A stretch of 64,000 nt of DNA from Sphingomonas sp. CCH10-B3 (GCF_001556185.1 NZ_LSIJ01000001.1:87400-151399); one strand, 5' to 3'. Counted from the stretch's first letter, positions 34,854 through 44,675 are shown. The notes: generated from the letters alone by a model not told the origin. Translations and numbers: made by a program.

Positions 34854-36337
34854 TCGTGGGCGACGCCGCTGCCATCATTTTCCTGTCCGGGCATTATCTG
34901 ATCATGATGATGCTGGGGGTGCTTGGCGCGCACAGGCTGTATCTGACCTATCTGCAATGGCGGTCGCCAGCACAGCGCCCAACCCAATGGCGTTTTGACG
35001 ATTTGCCACGGGTCACCGTCCAGTTGCCGGTCTTCAACGAGCGTCTCGTCATCGCACGGCTGATCGACGCCGCTGTGGCGCTCGATTATCCGCGTGACCA
35101 GATCGAAATACAGATCCTCGACGACTCGACGGACGAAACGACCGCAATTGCAGCGGCCAGGGCGGACTATCATCGTGCACGGGGCATCCGCATCGAACAC
35201 ATCATCAGGCCCGATCGACGCGGGTTCAAGGCAGGCGCGCTGGCATATGGACTGGAACGCGCGAACGGCGAGTTTCTGCTGATCCTCGACGCCGACTTCG
35301 TTCCCGCTCCAGATTTTCTGCGGGCGCTGATCGATCCGCTCGCCGATCCCGGCGTCGCGATGGTGCAAGCGCGCTGGGCCTATCTCAACCGCGAGAGCAA
35401 TCTCATCACCCGCGCGCAGGCAGTGCTGCTCGACGCCCATTTCGCGATCGAACAAAGCCGCCGGGCGGCAAGAAACCTCTTTTTCAACTTCAACGGGACC
35501 GCGGGCATCTGGCGCAAACAGGCGATCAGCGATGCGGGTGGGTGGCGAGCCGACACGCTGACCGAAGATCTCGATCTCAGCTATCGCGCCCAGTTGGCCG
35601 GATGGCGGTTCGTCTATCGTGGCGAAGTGATCTGCCGCAGCGAACTGCCCGCCGACATGAATGCGTTCAAGACGCAGCAGCATCGCTGGACCAAGGGCTC
35701 GATCGAAGTGATGTTGCGCCTGATTCCGGCGATCTGGCGCGCCAAGCTGCCGCTGCGAGTCAAAGTCGAGGCAACGGTCCACCTGACCAGCAACCTGTCG
35801 TACCTTTTCATTCTGCTGGAATGTCTGGTGCTGTTCGGTCCCGGCGTTGCCTTTCGCGAAGCCTATCACCTCGATGCGCTCCTGTGGATCGATGCGCCGC
35901 TGTTTGCGCTCGCCAGTCTCAGCCATCTCAGCTTCTTCCTGTTCGGTCAGCGCGTATTGGGGATCGGCATGCGCGCCCGGTTGCGCGAAATTGCCTTTCT
36001 GATCCCGATGCTGATCGGGCTGGCACTCAACAATGGCCGTGCAGTCGTTGAGGCTTTGCTTGGCGTACGCAGCGACTTCGTCCGCACCCCCAAGCATGGC
36101 GGCATCGGCAAGGCGGTGGTGGTCCGAGCCAATGCTGCCTATCGCGCCGCGCGTTCGCACTTGGGGGAATGGACCGAAATCGGGCTTGGCGTCGCCTTTG
36201 CGATTGGCGGCATCTGGTTGATCCAGCAACAATATTGGCTCAGCGCGCCGTTTGCGATTTTGTTCGCTTTCAGCTTTCTCAGCATTGGTGCCAGCACCAT
36301 TCAGGCGCGGCTACCGCGTCGCCTGGCAACCGCGTGA
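34850..36337 (+). CDS. processive membrane GT2 (cellulose-synthase/CslA-like)
   Basis: A 495-residue glycosyltransferase with one N-terminal helix, a GT-A domain (VTVQLPVFNE; ILDDSTDET; LILDADFVP; TEDLDLSYRAQLAGW; the QQHRW motif) and about four C-terminal helices. The D, DxD, ED and QxxRW set marks inverting, membrane-embedded enzymes making beta-linked glycans or glycolipids such as glucomannan or ceramide glucoside. The ATG overlaps the upstream stop (ATGA). No PilZ domain is visible, so direct c-di-GMP control is not apparent. Product unknown. Confidence 0.9.
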   Translation: MIVGDAAAIIFLSGHYLIMMMLGVLGAHRLYLTYLQWRSPAQRPTQWRFDDLPRVTVQLPVFNERLVIARLIDAAVALDYPRDQIEIQILDDSTDETTAIAAARADYHRARGIRIEHIIRPDRRGFKAGALAYGLERANGEFLLILDADFVPAPDFLRALIDPLADPGVAMVQARWAYLNRESNLITRAQAVLLDAHFAIEQSRRAARNLFFNFNGTAGIWRKQAISDAGGWRADTLTEDLDLSYRAQLAGWRFVYRGEVICRSELPADMNAFKTQQHRWTKGSIEVMLRLIPAIWRAKLPLRVKVEATVHLTSNLSYLFILLECLVLFGPGVAFREAYHLDALLWIDAPLFALASLSHLSFFLFGQRVLGIGMRARLREIAFLIPMLIGLALNNGRAVVEALLGVRSDFVRTPKHGGIGKAVVVRANAAYRAARSHLGEWTEIGLGVAFAIGGIWLIQQQYWLSAPFAILFAFSFLSIGASTIQARLPRRLATA

Positions 36338-37674
36338 AGGCCGTCGCCGGGTTGTCCGGGCGCCCCGAATCGATGACTGCCCAATCATTTGCTGGCCCGT
36401 GGGTCACGCGGGTTGCCTGTGGCTGCTTTCTGGTTGCGTGCCTTGCGGTCTATGGCATCGGCTCCACGGTGCCCACCCGGACCGGAACCGCCTATATCGT
36501 CGTCCACGCCGCGCTGACCGTGGCCATGCTCGCGGCCTGGGCCGGAGGCGGCGCAGCGCAGGCGCGGTTGATCGCCATCTCGGGCATCGCCGCGCGTTTG
36601 ATCCTGATCGCCGCGCCGATGCTGAGCAGCAACGATGCCGAACGCTATCTTTGGGATGGCGCGGTCGCGCTGGCGGGATTTGATCCCTATTCGGTGCCGC
36701 CGGCCGACCCGATGGTGGCGGACTTGCGTGCGATCTGGGCGACGCCCCCCGAACATGCGGCCTATCCGACGCTCTATCCCCCGGTCGCGCTGGCGGCTTT
36801 TGCGGGGTCGGCGCTGGCCGGGCCGGTCTGGGGCGTGTGGGCTTGGAAGCTGCTCGCCAGCATTGCCGGCATCGCGACTGTCCCGCTGGCGCATCGGCTG
36901 CTGCGGCGGCACGGGCTTGAGCGCCATCTGGCACTGGTCGCACTGTCGCCGCTGCTTGTCTTGGAAACCGGGGTCGGCGCGCATGTCGACAGCCTGATCG
37001 CGCTGGTCATTGTCGCCGCGCTGCTGGCTTTCGACGCCAGGCGGCCCGGCCTTGTTGGCGCACTGCTCGGCTTTGGGGCGTGCATCAAGCTGCTGCCTGC
37101 CGCCGCGCTGATCGGGCTCGGGCTGGCGATGGGCTGGCGGGCTGCGTTGCGGATGGGTGCCGCGGCGATCGGCATGGTGGCCGCCATCTACGGTGCGGCG
37201 CTGGCGATCGGCTGGCACCCGATCGGCAGCTTGCCCGTGTTTTTCGAAAAGTGGCGCAACGGGTCGCCGTTGTTCACCTTGCTGGAAGCAAAGCTGTCGC
37301 CGCCGGGGCTGATCACCGCCTTGGCGATTCTGGCGATTGTCTTGCTGGGCATCGCGCTGCTGCTGGCGCGAACGCGGCCGCTGTTGGCCACTCAGGTTGC
37401 GATGGCGACGCCGTTGCTGCTCAGTCCCGTCGCATTCCCCTGGTATCTGATGGCGTTGGTGCCGCTGGCCGCGCTAAGGCCAAGCGTCGCCTTGATCGGC
37501 TGGCTAACCTTGTCGCCGCTTGTCTATGAGGTGCGGGACCGCTTCGTCAGCGACGGCGTCTGGATGCCAGCCATCTGGCCGCTGATGCTGATCGGCGCGG
37601 GGTGGATAGCTGGCTTGGCAATCGACGCCGCACGCGCACGCTTGCAGCCGTCGGCGCCGGATCGAGAGGCCTGA
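36334..37674 (+). CDS. GT-C/GT87-like integral membrane glycosyltransferase, copy 2
   Basis: A 446-residue multi-helix protein with the loop LSSNDAERYLWDGAVALAGFDPYSVPPADP, matching the paralogue at 29520 (YRYxWDGAVxxxGxNPFxxPP). I start at the GTG at 36334, which overlaps the GT2 stop by four bases; the ATG at 36373 is an alternative. A longer frame into the GT2 gene is a misreading. The stop shares one base with the radical SAM start. Likely uses a polyprenyl-phosphate sugar, which the GT2 at 28801 could make. Confidence 0.82.
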   Translation: MKAVAGLSGRPESMTAQSFAGPWVTRVACGCFLVACLAVYGIGSTVPTRTGTAYIVVHAALTVAMLAAWAGGGAAQARLIAISGIAARLILIAAPMLSSNDAERYLWDGAVALAGFDPYSVPPADPMVADLRAIWATPPEHAAYPTLYPPVALAAFAGSALAGPVWGVWAWKLLASIAGIATVPLAHRLLRRHGLERHLALVALSPLLVLETGVGAHVDSLIALVIVAALLAFDARRPGLVGALLGFGACIKLLPAAALIGLGLAMGWRAALRMGAAAIGMVAAIYGAALAIGWHPIGSLPVFFEKWRNGSPLFTLLEAKLSPPGLITALAILAIVLLGIALLLARTRPLLATQVAMATPLLLSPVAFPWYLMALVPLAALRPSVALIGWLTLSPLVYEVRDRFVSDGVWMPAIWPLMLIGAGWIAGLAIDAARARLQPSAPDREA

Positions 37675-38798
37675 TGCAGTCGATTTATTGGGTCGTGACC
37701 TGGGCATGTCACCGCAAATGCCCGCATTGCTATGATGATCGCTTCCGGCCCTATGTCCGCGAGGCGTTGGACCGTGTGATTGCGGAAGGGGCCAAGGCCT
37801 ACTCACAGATCCTTCGCCACTTGCCGGATACGATGCGCTGGCGGGACAGCGCAGGCCTATCCCATCCGACCAACCTGGTTTTGGCTGGCGGCGAGCTGTT
37901 GATCGACGGCGTCCGCGAGCGACTATTCTATCCGTTGCTCGAAGCCATCGCCGATCGTTGGGGCGAAAATGGACCGCGCATTGCGGTCCAGACGACCGGC
38001 GACATCCTCACTGACGACATGATTTCTGCGATGCTCGAGCGCGGTGTCGGCTCGATCGCGATCGCCAGCATCGACGATTATCACGTCGGCCATGCCGGCC
38101 AGGCGAAGTTCGATTTGATGACACGGGTACGGGCGATGATGGCCCGCCACGGCGTTACCGAAGTCGATCTTGGCCTGGCGCGCGATCGGCCCGTTGCCGA
38201 TGCCGCACCTTCATTGTCGCCGCCAACGCGGCGTCCACGCCGGGCCGACGGCCCCAGTTTCGTCTTCTTCGGTGCCCAGCCCGATTTGTGGATCGGCGAG
38301 CTGTGGCCGCGCGGTCGCGCCTGGATCAACGGCCTGTCGAACGCCGATTACAGCACCAACTTCTGCAAACGCTGGTCGGGGGGCAAAGGCTTTCTCGACA
38401 TCGGCCTCGCTGGTTCCGAAGTGGCCATCGAGCCCGACGGGTCGCTCTATCCTTGCTGCATCAAGACCAAGGCGCCGATCGGCAACCTGGCCGAAGAACC
38501 GCTGACAGATATCCTCGACGATTTGCGCGGCGATCCTGCGTTGCAGGCAATCAATCGAGGCGATCCGGAGGCCATGGGTGTCACCACCGGCTGGACCCGC
38601 GAAGATTTCCGCTCGGCTGCCGAGACGATCGATCCGACCGGGCGCGCATTTGCCAATCCCTGCATTGGCTGCGACCGCTTCTTCGCCGATCAGCTAGGCG
38701 CCCGGCTTGCCGAGCGCCGCCTGCGGCGGCTTGCCGCCCGACGATCAACGCTTGGCATGCAGGTCGAGCAACCGGACTGTCCGGCAACGACACCTTGA
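37674..38798 (+). CDS. radical SAM/SPASM-type enzyme of unknown function
   Basis: A 374-residue protein with the [4Fe-4S]/SAM cluster motif CHRKCPHC near the N-terminus, then LVLAGGELLIDG and IAVQTTGDIL, as in radical SAM barrels. The C-terminal part has an additional cysteine set (NFCKRW, LYPCCIKTK, NPCIGCDRF) suggesting one or two auxiliary clusters as in SPASM/twitch enzymes. The start ATG shares a base with the preceding stop (TGATG). No short peptide substrate gene is seen beside it, so a lipid- or glycan-directed reaction fits the neighbours better than RiPP maturation. Substrate unknown. Confidence 0.85.
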   Translation: MQSIYWVVTWACHRKCPHCYDDRFRPYVREALDRVIAEGAKAYSQILRHLPDTMRWRDSAGLSHPTNLVLAGGELLIDGVRERLFYPLLEAIADRWGENGPRIAVQTTGDILTDDMISAMLERGVGSIAIASIDDYHVGHAGQAKFDLMTRVRAMMARHGVTEVDLGLARDRPVADAAPSLSPPTRRPRRADGPSFVFFGAQPDLWIGELWPRGRAWINGLSNADYSTNFCKRWSGGKGFLDIGLAGSEVAIEPDGSLYPCCIKTKAPIGNLAEEPLTDILDDLRGDPALQAINRGDPEAMGVTTGWTREDFRSAAETIDPTGRAFANPCIGCDRFFADQLGARLAERRLRRLAARRSTLGMQVEQPDCPATTP

Positions 38799-39024
38799 CC
38801 GCGCGCCCGGTCGCCCGTCGCTTGCCGGCCTAAGTTGATGCCTTGGTTCGTCGGCGCGATTGCGGCCACAGGATCATGGCCAACGGAGGCTGATACCGCG
38901 TCCAAAGCCAGACTGAGGCGTTGGAGATCGGCGGGCCAACCGCCTTCGGCAAAGGTGGGGCGGCCTGACCCTGCGCAACTGCTCCCAAAGGAGTCGCTAG
39001 GCAGTGGCCGGGCCAGTTCATTGG

Positions 39025-42000
39025 TCAGAACTGATAGCGGATGCCAAGCTGCGCACGCCAAACCGAGCCGGTGCTGATCCGCTCTTCGGACGTGAGCGGG
39101 ACATTGCCGTCATCGATATTCGTGATGACATACTGGTTCGTGGCCGTGTCGAAAACGGCGTCATAAAGTGTCTCACGGATCGAATAGCGGTTGATCTGGC
39201 CGGCCCGGTTGTCCAACAGATTCAGGAAATTTCGGATGCCGACATCGATGATCCAGCGACCGCGCACAGGGCTCGGGATTTCGATCTGCGCGTTTAGATC
39301 GAGCTGATAGGTCGATCCGGCACGAATGCTGTTGCGGGGCAATTGACCACCTTGAAAGCGTTGCAGGTTGAACGCTGAAATGATGTTGGCGAGCTCCTCG
39401 TAGCTCGCGCCCGCGCCGTAACGCACCAACGGATCGTTCGGGCCGGTCGGCAGATATGGAACGAGCCGGTCCTGCGCGCGGTCCGACAAGCCGGGCTGGA
39501 TGGTCTGGAAACCAGCAGTTGCCTGGCCGACGTTGCCGAGTACGAACGACACCGACCGCCCTGCGCGGTAATTGCCGAACATTGAAAAGCGAAACTTCAC
39601 CCCGCTGTCGAACTTTTTCTCATAGTTGAACGAATGGACCAGATTGTGGGGAATCGATTGGATCGAGGGGGCGGCCGACGGATTGTTGATGTTGTCGAAG
39701 GCGCCGGTCTCGAAAACGTCTGAGAGATTGTCGGTGTCATTGGCCGGCGATACGTCGCGGGCGTCGGTGTAGGCATAGCCGACATTCATATCGAGCGTAC
39801 CCCAACGCTTAAAATCGAAGCGCTTGTCGAGATTGAATGAAACGACGGTCGTGCGACCGCGACTGGTATTGGTGATCGCAATATCCTGCGGCGCCGCCAC
39901 GCCATCCGACCGGTTGGTCGGTCGCGCCGGACGGGTGTCGAGCGGGGTGCGCACAACCGCGAAACGCGGTACATTCAGGCCGGGCAGCGTGCCGATGGTT
40001 TGCAGGCGTATATCCTGGAACTGAATCGCTTTCAGGATCTCGGAGTGGATGATTTCCGCAGAGAAACGCCAGTTGTTGCCCAGAAGAGGCAGATCGAACC
40101 GTTGATCGACGGCCAGCTGAAAACGCAGGTTTCGTGGGATTTCGAAATTGGGGTCGAGGAAGAAGGTGCTGCTGTCGGTACCCTCGGTCAATCGTGACTG
40201 GCTGGTACCCAGTCCGGCAATGGCCGCAGGCGGCAGCTGCTCGAAATTGGCGAGCGGATTGACGGCGGCACCCTGCACCGTTGTATTGAAGGTCGAGATG
40301 CCAGTCTGTTGATAGGTTTCGCCAAAGAACGCCAGCGGTACACCGCCTGCAAACACGCCGACGCCACCACGAACAGTGGTGTTTTGCACTGGCCGGTAAT
40401 TGAAGGCAAAGCGCGGCTGAAAGACTTCCTTGCCGTCCAGCGTTGCCTGATTGGTAAAGCCATAGCGCGCTCGGAAAAACGGATTGAGCGTCGGCACGTC
40501 GCCCGTGCTGAGCCGTTCGTATCGCAGCCCGAACAGAAGTGTCAGATTGTTGGTCGGCTTCCACTCGTCCTGCAGGTAGAAACTGTCCTGAACGAGAGTG
40601 AAATTGGTCGCAGCATCCAGCGGGTTTCCGCTGACCGGGCCTGCCACCGTCACGAAGCCCACATTGCGGTTCAGGAATTGCTGGAATGCAGTGCCGGGGC
40701 CACCCTGAACGCCAGCGATATTGGGATTGTCGACGCCGTCGGGGTCCTGAAAGACGAACAATCCGCTACCAGCCGGCACGTCGAGGTCAAAAATGCTGCG
40801 GTCGTCGCGCTCATAGCCAAAGGACAGCCGGTGATCGCCGAGCTTGTATGATCCGCGAAACAGCAGTTGGAGCCGTTCCGATTCAAATCGTGTATTCTGG
40901 TCGTCGTCGTCGATGCCGAGCGATACGGTCAGCCCATTCTGGCCGAAGCTGTTCGCGTTGAAGCCCTGGATCTGGACAAGCCCGATATTGCCGGCCGCTG
41001 GAAACAGCGGCTGGGAGACGCGGCGGGTTTTGGTGTAGCCGACGCGCACTTGGGTCGAAAACCGGTCCGACCAGTCTGCAAAATATTGCGCTGACAGCAC
41101 AACCGGCTGGCTGGCTGTAAACGAGACATAGCTCGACGGCGATGCTAGCCCGCCGGGCGCCGATGAGCCGACCGAGCTTGACTGCGTGTTTTGATAGGTC
41201 ACTGCCACGCGGTGGCCGTCGGTCACGTTCCAGTCGAGCTTGCCGAGGAACTTGCGCTCGCCATCAGGAAGATTCAGGATGTCGTTGAAGCTGCCAGGAT
41301 CGAAGCCGTAGGTGTTGATCGATGCCTGTCGGATAGTCTCATACTGGTCGTTGGTGATCAGTTCATTCGGGTCATCGCAGGCGATGCCGGTCGGGCAGGT
41401 ACCGAGAAGTTCGTTTTGCTTGAACTCTTCGTAGCTGAAGGTGAAGAACAGCTTGTCCTTGATAATGGGTCCGGAAAGCGTGACACCCCAGTTATCCTCC
41501 GGCTCACGCTGTGCCACTGTATCGGTCGCAACGACTTGACCGGTTTCGCCGAACACAGGGCGGGACAAAGTGCCCGAGAGGAATCCACCCGTGCGCCGGT
41601 AGAATGCACTACCATGAAACTTGTTGTCGCCGGATTTGGTCAGGATGTTTATCTGGCCGCCCTGAAAACCCGAATTCTGCACGTCAAACGGCGCGGTTTC
41701 AACCGTCAGGCTGGCAATTGCGTCGAGTGAAATCGGCGATCGGCGCGTCGGCAAGCCTGTAAAATTGTCACCATAGCTGTCGATCTGCGATACACCATCG
41801 ACCACGATATTGTTGAACCGGGTGTTGAAACCCAGAATCGAAACACCCTGATCGTCATCGGGTTCGGCAAGGTCGACAAAGGCGCGTGGATCGCGGCGAA
41901 TGACTTCCTGTAGCTTTCGCTCGACGACTTGGGTGTTCTGGATGTCGTTCTCGTCGAAGCGACGTGCCGTGCCATATTGCACTTGGCGGACTGCATTGAC

Positions 42001-42387
42001 GACCACGTCGGCGCTACCTTTGGCGCGCAGCGCCAGCTTGACCTCAACCGGGCTGCCTGCCGTCGCGTAAACGTCGCTTACCGTGTCATCGTCGAGTCCG
42101 TCGCCACGCGCGATGACGATGTACGGACCGCCAATACGCAGACCTGTAACGAGGAACCGACCATTGCCATTAACGATCGCGCGCGATCGCGTACCGGACG
42201 GCTGGTGAACGATCTCAACTTCCACTCCCGCGGCAGGGTTGCCGTCTTCAAGCACCACGTCGCCGCCGATTTCGCCGAACGTCACCTGCGCATGGGCAGG
42301 CGATGCGTTCAGCAAAATGGCGCTGGCGATAGCGCTGCAGCTAAGCAGCAGCGCCGCACGATGGGCGAAGGTGCGTCGAACAGTCAT
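39025..42387 (-). CDS. Oar-type TonB-dependent receptor
   Basis: A 1120-residue outer-membrane protein. It has a signal peptide (ALLLSCSAIASAILLNASPAHAQ), a carboxypeptidase-regulatory-like domain (about 40-120; GNPAAGVEVEIVHQPSGT), a plug (SILGFNTRFNNIVVDGVSQIDSYG; ETAPFDVQNSGFQGGQINILTKSGDN) and a barrel ending WRAQLGIRYQF. The Oar family carries large or hydrophobic substrates, and some members respond to phosphate limitation. The gene is divergent from the S1/P1 nuclease, AraC and PhoD genes. It is slightly less GC-rich than its neighbours. Ligand unknown. Confidence 0.93.
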   Translation of the reverse strand: MTVRRTFAHRAALLLSCSAIASAILLNASPAHAQVTFGEIGGDVVLEDGNPAAGVEVEIVHQPSGTRSRAIVNGNGRFLVTGLRIGGPYIVIARGDGLDDDTVSDVYATAGSPVEVKLALRAKGSADVVVNAVRQVQYGTARRFDENDIQNTQVVERKLQEVIRRDPRAFVDLAEPDDDQGVSILGFNTRFNNIVVDGVSQIDSYGDNFTGLPTRRSPISLDAIASLTVETAPFDVQNSGFQGGQINILTKSGDNKFHGSAFYRRTGGFLSGTLSRPVFGETGQVVATDTVAQREPEDNWGVTLSGPIIKDKLFFTFSYEEFKQNELLGTCPTGIACDDPNELITNDQYETIRQASINTYGFDPGSFNDILNLPDGERKFLGKLDWNVTDGHRVAVTYQNTQSSSVGSSAPGGLASPSSYVSFTASQPVVLSAQYFADWSDRFSTQVRVGYTKTRRVSQPLFPAAGNIGLVQIQGFNANSFGQNGLTVSLGIDDDDQNTRFESERLQLLFRGSYKLGDHRLSFGYERDDRSIFDLDVPAGSGLFVFQDPDGVDNPNIAGVQGGPGTAFQQFLNRNVGFVTVAGPVSGNPLDAATNFTLVQDSFYLQDEWKPTNNLTLLFGLRYERLSTGDVPTLNPFFRARYGFTNQATLDGKEVFQPRFAFNYRPVQNTTVRGGVGVFAGGVPLAFFGETYQQTGISTFNTTVQGAAVNPLANFEQLPPAAIAGLGTSQSRLTEGTDSSTFFLDPNFEIPRNLRFQLAVDQRFDLPLLGNNWRFSAEIIHSEILKAIQFQDIRLQTIGTLPGLNVPRFAVVRTPLDTRPARPTNRSDGVAAPQDIAITNTSRGRTTVVSFNLDKRFDFKRWGTLDMNVGYAYTDARDVSPANDTDNLSDVFETGAFDNINNPSAAPSIQSIPHNLVHSFNYEKKFDSGVKFRFSMFGNYRAGRSVSFVLGNVGQATAGFQTIQPGLSDRAQDRLVPYLPTGPNDPLVRYGAGASYEELANIISAFNLQRFQGGQLPRNSIRAGSTYQLDLNAQIEIPSPVRGRWIIDVGIRNFLNLLDNRAGQINRYSIRETLYDAVFDTATNQYVITNIDDGNVPLTSEERISTGSVWRAQLGIRYQF

Positions 42388-42771
42388 TTTCCGTGTCCCC
42401 GTTTAAGATCAAGGCGATTCGCGGGTTCTCCCGCTTCCTCGGCGTCCGTCGCTAAGAAGACGGTGTGACACATCGCTGACTCTGATGGGCAGCGTTTCAC
42501 GAAATTATGTAATTTTAAATCGAGTGCTGCCGATGGGCGCTGTTAGCTCTGAGTGATCGCCGCAGCCTTGAATAAGCCACGACTGCTGCGCGCATTTATA
42601 GGATCGGTCGCTCATTGAGCCAATGCTGCATGATCGAATCGCGAGCATATCGAATTGGCACGCTATCGAGACATTCAAGGACGTGTACTTGAGAAAGTTT
42701 GGCCGATTGAATTTTTTTCGTCACATTACTCGGCTGTTAGGTGGTCTCCGCACTGGCCCCCGAGGATGCTT
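42388..42771. other. 384-base divergent promoter region
   Basis: The region separates the Oar receptor (leftward) from the S1/P1 nuclease (rightward). It is AT-rich around 42495-42525, with an AAATTA-TG-TAATTT dyad, and again near 42700-42725 with a seven-T run. No gene or clear Pho box was found. An open frame from 42655 extends the nuclease N-terminus, but the extension is not signal-peptide-like. Confidence 0.6.
42502..42515. promoter_or_regulatory. AAATTA-N2-TAATTT inverted repeat
   Basis: A 6-base inverted repeat with a 2-base spacer, 115 bases upstream of the Oar receptor start. It could be a regulator site or part of an AT-rich promoter element. No factor can be named from the sequence. 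Confidence 0.3.
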
Positions 42772-43623
42772 ATGAAAACGTTCTGGATTATCGTTAGCGC
42801 AATCGCAGCGTCGGTTGCATTGCCAGTCGCGCCCGCAATAGCTTTCGGAGGAGACGGCCACCGCGCCATCTGCGCGCTCGCCTATCGCCACCTGAGCACC
42901 CCCGCGCGCGCCGAAATCGATCGGCTGATCGCTCTGGATTCCGACTTTAAGCGCTTCGAAGACAGTTGCTCCTGGGCAGATCGCGTGCGCGGTTCGACTC
43001 ATCCCGAGACGGCGCCGTTCCACATCCTTGCGCTCGAACCGAACGATCGCATCGTCGATGCTGCCGACTGCTCGACTGACGGGTGTGTGACCAATGCGAT
43101 AAATCTGCACGGTGAAATTCTTGCTGATCGCATGCGGCCCGACATGATGCGGCTGGAAGCGCTCAAATTCTTTGCGCACTGGGTCGGCGATCTTCATCAG
43201 CCGCTCCATGTCAGCATCAAGGGCAATCGCGGCGGCAACGAGATTCTACTGCTTTGGCGTGGCGAGCGGACCAGCAACCTGCATCGCGTCTGGGACAGCG
43301 ACATCCTGCTTGATCACATGGGTGATCGCTGGCCCCAGACACCGGACGGTGAACGCTGGAAGCTGCTTGTCGATGAGCTCGACCATGAGCTGGCTCTGGG
43401 TGACGTGCTGCCGTTTGTGGAAAGTACCCCGCTTGCCTGGGCGCAGGAAAGCCATGACCTAGTCCGCTCTCGCAGCCTGGCCTATGCCGGGGCGAGCGTC
43501 GGTCCGGCCTATGTTTTCGGTGATTCCTATTACCAGCGGAACATCCCGATCGTCCGCCAGCGCATCAAGCAGGCGGCGCTGCGCCTCGCCGGGGTGTTGA
43601 ACCGCATGTTTACGGCGCGCTGA
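42772..43623 (+). CDS. secreted S1/P1-family nuclease
   Basis: A 283-residue zinc-dependent nuclease that degrades single-stranded nucleic acid outside the cytoplasm. The signal peptide (MKTFWIIVSAIAASVALPVAPAIA) would leave FGGDGHRAICALAYRHL as mature N-terminus. The zinc ligands lie in DGH, FEDSCSWADRVRG, PFHILAL, HWVGDLHQPLH and GNRGGNE. In the family the mature N-terminus is usually Trp-Gly; here it is Phe. GAGG at 42762-42765 supports the ATG at 42772. The AraC regulator starts 2 bases after its stop, and PhoD follows. Confidence 0.9.
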   Translation: MKTFWIIVSAIAASVALPVAPAIAFGGDGHRAICALAYRHLSTPARAEIDRLIALDSDFKRFEDSCSWADRVRGSTHPETAPFHILALEPNDRIVDAADCSTDGCVTNAINLHGEILADRMRPDMMRLEALKFFAHWVGDLHQPLHVSIKGNRGGNEILLLWRGERTSNLHRVWDSDILLDHMGDRWPQTPDGERWKLLVDELDHELALGDVLPFVESTPLAWAQESHDLVRSRSLAYAGASVGPAYVFGDSYYQRNIPIVRQRIKQAALRLAGVLNRMFTAR

Positions 43624-43625
43624 TC

Positions 43626-44579
43626 ATGGGACGTGCGGCAGACCTGCCTATCGACATCCGACGCCCGGCGCGGCAATCGCCGTGGCAATGGGGGGATGCA
43701 AATCGGCCCTGCGAGGCGTTTCCGATATGGGGCGACCGGATCTACCTCGACCAGATCGGCATCCAGCGGAGCTGCTTGCCCGAGTTTGAGTTGCACCTTG
43801 TTGTGCCACGGCACGTAGCGGAATTCTGCGTCAACGATTTCGATGCCGATTTTGCGCTCGACAGCGATCGGCGTCAGTCGGTACGCTTTTCGGCAGGGTC
43901 GGCGGGCTTCGCACCCAAAGGGGCTTCGCTGTTTCGCGCATCGACCCATCGTCCTGACCGGCCACGCTTGCACAAGTTCATCGGCATCTCGTTTGATGGC
44001 GAGGTGGTTGACAGTCTCTTCAGCGACATCGTGAATACGGCAGCGATCGATTATGCGATCGCGCCGACGCCCGCCATGGTTGATCCGCTGCAGTCGATCG
44101 GGGCAGCGATAAATGCGGCATTCGACATGCCGGACGGCGTTGCCGCGCTCACGCTGGAGGCGTTGTCGCACCAGTATATCATGCAAACACTGCTTCGCTG
44201 GTCGAACATCGCGCAGCACATCCGCCGACCCAGCTGCGCAGGCAAGCACCCCGGCATCGCTCGCTGCATTGACTATATTCATGCCAATGTCGCCCGGTCG
44301 ATCAGGCTCAGCGATCTGGCGGTAATTGCCGGCATGGGGATCGATTCGCTGACTCGCCATTTTCGCCAGGCAACCAATCGCACGCCGCATGACTATATTG
44401 TCGCACAGCGCGTCGCATTGGCTTGTAAACTGCTCCGCGATGAGGATCGGCTGCCGCTAGATGTCATCGCTCGACACGCGGGGTTCAGTTCTCAATGTCA
44501 CATGACGACCGCGTTCCGGCGGCAAATTGGCCAGACGCCGGGCCATTGGCTGAAGCAAGCGGGCCGACAAGGCCGATGA
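43626..44579 (+). CDS. AraC-family transcriptional regulator
   Basis: A 317-residue regulator with an unclassified N-terminal sensing domain (about 1-190) and a C-terminal double helix-turn-helix (about 215-310): RSIRLSDLAVIAGMGIDSLTRHFRQATNRTPHDYI and LDVIARHAGFSSQCHMTTAFRRQIGQTPGHW. It begins 2 bases after the nuclease, so it is co-transcribed and may control the nuclease/PhoD unit or the divergent receptor. The effector is unknown. Confidence 0.9.
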   Translation: MGRAADLPIDIRRPARQSPWQWGDANRPCEAFPIWGDRIYLDQIGIQRSCLPEFELHLVVPRHVAEFCVNDFDADFALDSDRRQSVRFSAGSAGFAPKGASLFRASTHRPDRPRLHKFIGISFDGEVVDSLFSDIVNTAAIDYAIAPTPAMVDPLQSIGAAINAAFDMPDGVAALTLEALSHQYIMQTLLRWSNIAQHIRRPSCAGKHPGIARCIDYIHANVARSIRLSDLAVIAGMGIDSLTRHFRQATNRTPHDYIVAQRVALACKLLRDEDRLPLDVIARHAGFSSQCHMTTAFRRQIGQTPGHWLKQAGRQGR

Positions 44580-44675
44580 CGGTCACAAGTTCTCGCGTCG
44601 TGCGTCGGCTGCTACCCAAATGCAGCGGGCGTCGAGCGCAGTTTAGGGTTCACATCGAGATATGGGGGCACGAAC

